From Desulfobacteraceae bacterium (GTDB lineage Bacteria; Desulfobacterota; Desulfobacteria; Desulfobacterales; Desulfobacteraceae): a stretch of 64,000 bases of DNA. Within the stretch, counting starts at the first letter, position 1; each line of letters starts with the position of its first letter. The stretch spans positions 27,929 through 91,928 of the forward strand of contig JADGEQ010000029.1 in NCBI GenBank assembly GCA_016744295.1. The letters run 5' to 3'. A program made the position numbers and the translations under genes. Below are positions 58,962 to 64,000 of this stretch, in pieces. The notes beneath the pieces are model-generated. The model had not been told where the DNA came from. It did no database searches and saw only the letters and a list, made by a program, of their open reading frames with translations.

Positions 58962-60835
58962 TTTTCTCCCCCTTCAAACCCAATGGCCTGTTCCGGACAG
59001 GAGGGCCTGCAGGAGCCGTCCCCTATGCAAAGATCGGTATTAACATCCACACTTCCATCTGAATTTCGAACAAAACTGGGGCAGCCAAAGGCCTGGACAC
59101 AGGTATGGGTTTGGTTACAGGCCTTTGGATCAATGGAAATATGTTTTTGAACATATCCCTGTTTCTTTTGCTGACTTCGGGTGAATTTAAGCATGCAGGG
59201 GTGCCTGGCAATGACCACGCTGATCCCCTCGGTTTTAAGAGAGGTTTTTACAAGGGTTGTCAATTTTTCCTGGCTATAGGTATCACAGGCAAAAACCTGG
59301 TCAATTCCAAACCCCTTTAACAGGGTTTCAATTTTGATAATTCCGCCGGCATGGTCCTGGTGACCGGTCATGGCAGTGGTGCCATTTTCCATAATGATCA
59401 GGGTAATATTATGGTGATTAAAAATTGTATTGATCAATCCGGGCAACCCTGCATGGAAAAAAGTGGAATCCCCTAGAAAAGCCACCACATTTCTTTCCCT
59501 GTTGTACAAAGAAAGCCCGGAAGCGATACCCGGAGAAGCCCCCATACACATGAGCACCTCCCCCACTTCATAGGGCGGCATGTAACCCAGGGTATGGCAG
59601 CCGATATCGGCCACGGTCACATCATTTTCATCCAGGGCTTTTTTGATGGCAAAAAACGCGCTTCTATGACCACAGCCGGGACACATCTGAGCCGGCCGCT
59701 CAGGCACATTTACCGCTGGAAAGTTCCCTGGCTCCTTTTCTTTTCCTCTGATTTCTTTGATTTTGTCCGGTATCATCTCCGGCCAGGTGGCAATAATTTT
59801 ATCCATGGTTTTATCCGGGGTAAATTCACCCACAAAATCCTCATCACAAATTTTTCCGATTATTTTTGTTGAAATCCCATGGTCATATGCCATGGCCTTG
59901 ATCTGATTTTCAAGGATATCATCCAATTCCTCTAAAATCAAAACCTGGTCATGGGCTGCTAAAAAAGAGAGAATTACCTCTTTTTCAAGGGGATTTGTGA
60001 CCCCCAGTTTGAGAAGGCCGGGCCGGTATTCGGCTTTTTCCAGCACATCCATCACAGACAGCCAGGTCAGTCCCGAGGTAATAACCCCACGGCCCCGGCT
60101 GTCCTTACTTTTATCGATCCGGTTCAGCCCATTTTTTTTAATAAAAGAAATAATTGGGCCAGTTCTTTTCAGACTCCGGCGTTTCATTTCCAGGGCCAAT
60201 ACGGTCAAGGGAATATAGGGGCCATTTTCTCTGTTAAATTCCGTTTTATATCCCTTTTCCTCTTTATATCCGGCAAACTTGATTTTCTGCCGGGCGTGGC
60301 AGACATGGGTGGTCAACCTCAGCACCACCACCGTCTGATGGGCAACGGCCAATTGGGCGGCATGTTTATAATATTCATAGGCTTCCTTGGGGGAAGCCGG
60401 TTCCAACACAGTCACCCTGGCCATGCGATAGATATTTCGATTGTCCTGCTCATTCTGGGACGAATTGGCCCCGGGATCATCCCCAATGACCACCACCATA
60501 CCGCCAATAATATTTAAAAGACCCAATTGAATAAAGGTATCAAGGGCCACATTCAATCCCACACTCTTAAAAAATGCGCAGGACAGGTTTCCATTCAGCG
60601 CCGCACCAAATGCCACTTCAGTGGCCACCTTTTCATTCACTGAAAATTCAAAATAAAAGGGCTGCCGATCTTTTGGAATATCGGCGATGGCAGATGCGAT
60701 TTCCGGCGTGGGTGATCCGGGATAGGATGTCACCACACGGGTTTTAGATTCCACCATGGCCCTGACAAGGGCCTGATTCCCCATTAGAATTTCTTCAAAG
60801 GGATGTTCTTGAACAAGTAACTCACCCAGTTTCAT
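58958..60835 (-). CDS. iorA: Indolepyruvate ferredoxin oxidoreductase, alpha subunit
   Basis: ILMGNQALVRAMVESKTRVVTSYPGSPTPEIASAI; CPGCGHRSAFFAI; TPP-binding GDSTFFHAGLPGLINTIFNHHNITLIIMENGTTAMTGHQDHAG. Confidence 0.95.
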   Translation of the reverse strand: MKLGELLVQEHPFEEILMGNQALVRAMVESKTRVVTSYPGSPTPEIASAIADIPKDRQPFYFEFSVNEKVATEVAFGAALNGNLSCAFFKSVGLNVALDTFIQLGLLNIIGGMVVVIGDDPGANSSQNEQDNRNIYRMARVTVLEPASPKEAYEYYKHAAQLAVAHQTVVVLRLTTHVCHARQKIKFAGYKEEKGYKTEFNRENGPYIPLTVLALEMKRRSLKRTGPIISFIKKNGLNRIDKSKDSRGRGVITSGLTWLSVMDVLEKAEYRPGLLKLGVTNPLEKEVILSFLAAHDQVLILEELDDILENQIKAMAYDHGISTKIIGKICDEDFVGEFTPDKTMDKIIATWPEMIPDKIKEIRGKEKEPGNFPAVNVPERPAQMCPGCGHRSAFFAIKKALDENDVTVADIGCHTLGYMPPYEVGEVLMCMGASPGIASGLSLYNRERNVVAFLGDSTFFHAGLPGLINTIFNHHNITLIIMENGTTAMTGHQDHAGGIIKIETLLKGFGIDQVFACDTYSQEKLTTLVKTSLKTEGISVVIARHPCMLKFTRSQQKKQGYVQKHISIDPKACNQTHTCVQAFGCPSFVRNSDGSVDVNTDLCIGDGSCRPSCPEQAIGFEGGEK

Positions 60836-60863
60836 TTGCCCGCCCTCCCATGCTTTGGATTAA

Positions 60864-61049
60864 TCAGTCAGTTTCAGGATGTATTTGATAGGTGTTATCC
60901 AGCCGAAGCCACATCTGCTGATGGCGTTTCTCAAGATCTGCCACTGCTGTTTCAAATTGGACCGACGTCATTTTTTTTTGCCCGCGCCGGAATACCAAAA
61001 GATCATATTCATTGTCATACCATTTATCAGGATCAAAATTATAGGTCAT
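60864..61049 (-). CDS. Small hypothetical protein upstream of iorA
   Basis: MTYNFDPDKWYDNEYDLLVFRRGQKKMTSVQFETAVADLEKRHQQMWLRLDNTYQIHPETD; same strand, about 28 nt before iorA. Start approximate. Confidence 0.55.
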   Translation of the reverse strand: MTYNFDPDKWYDNEYDLLVFRRGQKKMTSVQFETAVADLEKRHQQMWLRLDNTYQIHPETD

Positions 61050-61522
61050 ACTGATACTTCCTTGTGACACAGGGCAATTTATTTCCCCAAAAAGTTGATC
61101 CCTTTGTTTAAAGCGCACCCCTGATAAAAACAATTGCCCAGACTTTTTTTATTGGATTGCTTATTATGAAGCAGATTGGGGCGCTATGTCAAGGAGGGAA
61201 GCATCGGGATTTCACCTGTATACAAAATCTCCGATGAATTTGACATCTGTCCTAAAAAAACACTTGGCTGGCTGGCACCAACCCCTGCCGATTGTCAAAT
61301 AGCACGGCGATCTTAATAATTCGATTTCCACCTATTATTATCAGCTGATTTGAAAAGCCTGAATAAAAATGTTTCTATGGAATAGATAGACTCTTTATGA
61401 GCCAAATTTAATTTGCCTAAACCAACAGATTGTATCCGGTTTTAATTGGACACCCCCAAGACGTTTAATAATAGTCCGAAATTTCAAATCCAGCATTTGG
61501 AGAGATCGGATTTGCCAGTACC

Positions 61523-61576
61523 GGCCGGGGTGGGATGCAGTTCACGGATTGAACAATTTTGACAGGTTCTAAATTC
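61523..61576. repeat. Inverted arm of the element flanking the group II intron
   Basis: ggccggggtgggatgcagttcacggattgaacaattttgacaggttctaaattc aligns with the reverse complement of 63684-63740 (ggtcggggtggaatgcgggtgaatcgttgattgcaattttgtacaggttcttaatgc). Confidence 0.75.
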
Positions 61577-61618
61577 ATCGGGTCGGAGGAGGCCTATATC
61601 AGCCCCCGTCCGCCCACA

Positions 61619-61648
61619 GAACCGTGCGTACGGGTCCGTACACGGCTC
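61619..61648 (-). ncRNA. Group II intron domain V
   Basis: GAGCCGU-GUACG[GACC]CGUAC-GC-ACGGUUC: two helices split by a 2-nt bulge, with the AGC triad. Confidence 0.85.
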
Positions 61649-61649
61649 C

Positions 61650-62996
61650 TCATCTAACTTTTACCCACCGACGTACGTTAAACCAGTGTTTCATCTTGTC
61701 CTCAGACCTTATTTTCTGTCCCCATTCATTAATAAACAATCTATTGGGGTATGCTTTATTTAAAGCATATGTCCTGGACAGTGCCCAGATCCCTTTGTTG
61801 GAGTATGCAGCCTCTTGTGCCCTTTTCTTTGGTACCCCTTGTTTGATAAGTTTATTTGAAAGATGACGCCGTCTTTTCTGTTGGTAGACAAAGCGTGCCC
61901 TCAGACGACGTCTAATATGGGCTTCAATCACACGCAATTGATATGGATATTGGGTTATCAGATAATAGCCGGACCACCCTGTATACCAATTGTTGATTCG
62001 CGTTACTGTCTTTTCCAGATTTAGGTACGTGCCACGTGGCGTCAGGTCTTTGACCTTCTGCCAGGCTCGTCTCATTGATTCAACTGAGATGGCTACCGTT
62101 CCTCTGACTATTGTCATCCCTAAAAACTTCACGTCCTGGGATTTGCCTACTTTACTCTTATCCCAGTTAATCTTTAATTTGAGTTTCTTTTCGATAAACC
62201 GGCTGATGCTATCCATCACCCGATTTGCGGCTTTGAAGGACCGCACAAATATATTGCAATCGTCTGCATATCGGCAGAACTCAAGACCACGACATTCCAG
62301 CTCTTTATCCAGTTCATCAAGCACTACATTGCTAAGCAAAGGACTCAAAGGGCTGCCCTGAACGGTTCCTTCCCTCGTCAACAGCACTGTTCCCTTGTCC
62401 ATTACTCCGCTTCGCAGTATCATACCTATCAAACGCAAAATGCGTTTATCAGTCACACGGCCTGACAACAGATAAATAAACCGATCATGATTTACCCGGT
62501 CAAAAAATTTGGATAAATCAATATCAATCACATATTCTTTCCCTTTTTTAATGATCTGCTTTGCCGCTTCCACAGCTTTCTGCGGACTACGTCCGGGCCG
62601 AAAACCATAGCTGTGGTTCGAAAAAGTGGGATCGAATATCGGTTCCAATAATAACTTCAATGTTGCATGCACGATTCTATCACGCACACAAGGCACTCCG
62701 AGGAGTCTAACCCCTTTACCCTTTCCGGGTTTAGGAATCTCTACACGCCGAACTGGTTCCGGTTTATAGCACCAGCTTTCCAAATCCTTTTTCAGCTGGG
62801 CCAGCTCTTTATCAAGGCAAGCACTAAACTCCTGTATGGTGACACCGTCTATACCTGGGGAGCCACCATTCTTTCTCACCTGTTCGAAACCTGTGGCCAG
62901 ATTGGCTTGGTCACAGAGTTTCTCGAAGAGACTTCGTTTATCGACAAATAGGCTTTGTTGTCTCATTTTGCTTTGATTTATGGGCTGTATCTTCAT
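61650..62996 (-). CDS. ltrA: Group II intron reverse transcriptase/maturase
   Basis: NGGSPGIDGVTIQEF; RLLGVPCVRDRIVHATLKLLLEPIFDPTFSNHSYGFRPGRSPQKAV; GTVQGSPLSPLLSNVVLDELD; RYADDCNIFV; no HNH endonuclease tail. Confidence 0.95.
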   Translation of the reverse strand: MKIQPINQSKMRQQSLFVDKRSLFEKLCDQANLATGFEQVRKNGGSPGIDGVTIQEFSACLDKELAQLKKDLESWCYKPEPVRRVEIPKPGKGKGVRLLGVPCVRDRIVHATLKLLLEPIFDPTFSNHSYGFRPGRSPQKAVEAAKQIIKKGKEYVIDIDLSKFFDRVNHDRFIYLLSGRVTDKRILRLIGMILRSGVMDKGTVLLTREGTVQGSPLSPLLSNVVLDELDKELECRGLEFCRYADDCNIFVRSFKAANRVMDSISRFIEKKLKLKINWDKSKVGKSQDVKFLGMTIVRGTVAISVESMRRAWQKVKDLTPRGTYLNLEKTVTRINNWYTGWSGYYLITQYPYQLRVIEAHIRRRLRARFVYQQKRRRHLSNKLIKQGVPKKRAQEAAYSNKGIWALSRTYALNKAYPNRLFINEWGQKIRSEDKMKHWFNVRRWVKVR

Positions 62997-63631
62997 CGTT
63001 CCGCATTTCCTTTGGTGTCCGAGAATCTATACGTCTTCTCCCCAAAAAAAACTCCATAATGGCTGAACTCTCTACATCCGCTGGATGAGGTTCCATTGCC
63101 TGTTAAATGTTCCGCCCTTCGGCTCCAACATCCGTGTTGTTTTCCGATAGTTTTCCCCTCAGATACGTCACCGCATCCTCATCGGCTACCGATTTTACGC
63201 CTACTATGGCATCATCTGAAGACCCTCTGTCCGTAACGGCTACATTGCTGCTCCGCTTAGGGCTTGGCTGTCGTAGTTATAACGGCCCAGTACAGACGGC
63301 CCTTCACCGGGTAAGGTCATACACTTTCATTGCCCACCCACCTCCTGTACCCTGTGGAAATACGAAAAGGATATTGGGCTTTGATAGTCGCGGGTATCTC
63401 GCCCTTTCCACATGGCCTGCCAGAGGTTCGCACCAAGCTTGGGTGACAATTTTGACGCAGGCTTCCTTCAGATCCCTCATTGGCTTTCATTCACCGTTTT
63501 ATCCCTCTTCGGGCAGATCCAGAAAGTTTCTTCGGGCACCCTTGCCGTTGTCTATACATTCCCTCCTTTCTGGGCTGTAGTTGGATTCCCACCAACTAGT
63601 TTATAACCATGCCGGTCACACCGCTACGCTG

Positions 63632-63669
63632 AAGGTGGAAAACTCGCTGCGCTCAAACAATTCCACCTT
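63632..63669. repeat. Stem-loop just upstream (5' exon side) of the intron
   Basis: aaggtggaa (63632-63640) / ttccacctt (63661-63669), loop contains aactcgctgcgctcaaaca; ends about 10 nt from the intron 5' boundary. Confidence 0.75.
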
Positions 63670-63683
63670 TTAACCGCTTCACT

Positions 63684-63740
63684 GCATTAAGAACCTGTAC
63701 AAAATTGCAATCAACGATTCACCCGCATTCCACCCCGACC
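63684..63740. repeat. Arm of the intron-flanking inverted-repeat element
   Basis: gcattaagaacctgtacaaaattgcaatcaacgattcacccgcattccaccccgacc; inverted homologue at 61523-61576, direct partial homologue at 41744-41800. Confidence 0.75.
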
Positions 63741-64000
63741 TCAACCCCAGATCCCAATCGGTCTTAATATTTCAAATCTCATATAGTAAAATTTTAGGCT
63801 AAGTAAAGTAGAGAATTGATTTCCGGTAGGCAAATTACAATTTCCCCCAACCACAAGATATTGTGCTAGGTTATGATTCTGAAACTCCCAGCCTATTAAT
63901 AAGAACTGAACCGCTTCGCGGAAGTAGCCTCGGCATATTTTAAAGTAGCATAAATTTTTAAAGACCTTTAGAATAAGGGGTCTCAAAGCCTTTGTGCGTG

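Larger units (their letters stand above)
61577..63621 (-). mobile_element. Group II intron (probably class C), about 2.05 kb including ribozyme and maturase
   Basis: Minus-strand 5' end GTGTGACCGGCATGG...(63621); domain V GAGCCGTGTACGGACCCGTACGCACGGTTC (61619-61648) with GC bulge; domain VI-like hairpin then ...CCCGAT at 61577; RT-maturase ORF in the expected domain IV position. Confidence 0.88.

Noticed and set aside
61420-61470. Possible IS end (ttttaattggacacccccaag)
   Set aside because: Resembles some IS termini, but no transposase or matching second end was found nearby.
63107-63580. 157-aa plus-strand ORF (MFRPSAPTSVLFSDSF...)
   Set aside because: Lies antisense to the structured RNA part (domains I-III) of the group II intron; such ORFs are commonly mis-annotated.
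1-64000. CRISPR arrays, rRNA, tRNA, toxin-antitoxin or known anti-phage systems
   Set aside because: No regularly spaced direct repeats, rRNA or tRNA-like sequence, or recognisable defence proteins seen by eye. The only RT belongs to the group II intron (maturase tail plus domain V), so it was not called a retron or DGR.

Overview
Window from a chromosome of what looks like a Desulfobacterota (Desulfobacter/Desulfobacula-type) anaerobe. That guess rests on gene content only: CooS, a Nap-type operon with multihaem cytochromes, Nqr, IorAB, FmdE. Left to right: RecQ-type helicase (cut by the window edge); polar amino-acid ABC transporter; CO dehydrogenase CooS; TetR; AEC transporter; GntR/FCD regulator plus acetate kinase; M24 peptidase; spermidine-synthase-like enzyme; MobB. 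Next is a ~15 kb signalling island (about 14.96-29.96 kb) with HDOD proteins, hybrid kinases, receiver proteins and two tandem receiver-FapA/DUF342 giants. It also holds a MerR-like HTH protein carrying half of a cpYpsA/'molybdenum-carrier' (SLOG-like) domain. Then FmdE; a nap-like operon (napD-napA-tetrahaem NapB-like-tetrahaem c-ferredoxin-NrfD); MFS; HD-GYP and receiver proteins; PPIase; a CHASE-PAS-PAS sensor in an AT-rich insert; TIGR04283/TIGR04282-type glycosyltransferases; nqrABCDEF; pyrD-pyrK-pyrE; a Cache histidine kinase; an iorAB-MBL operon; and a group II intron (probably class C) inserted in an imperfect inverted-repeat element. I found no CRISPR array, rRNA, tRNA or recognisable defence island. 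The best candidates for undescribed biology are (1) the signalling island, with substituted phosphotransfer residues and two same-frame receiver-FapA ORFs separated by a single TAA, (2) the HTH/half-SLOG fusion, and (3) the intron-bearing cruciform element, which has a further partial copy at 41.7 kb. All product names come from reading the protein sequences by eye; no database search was run.
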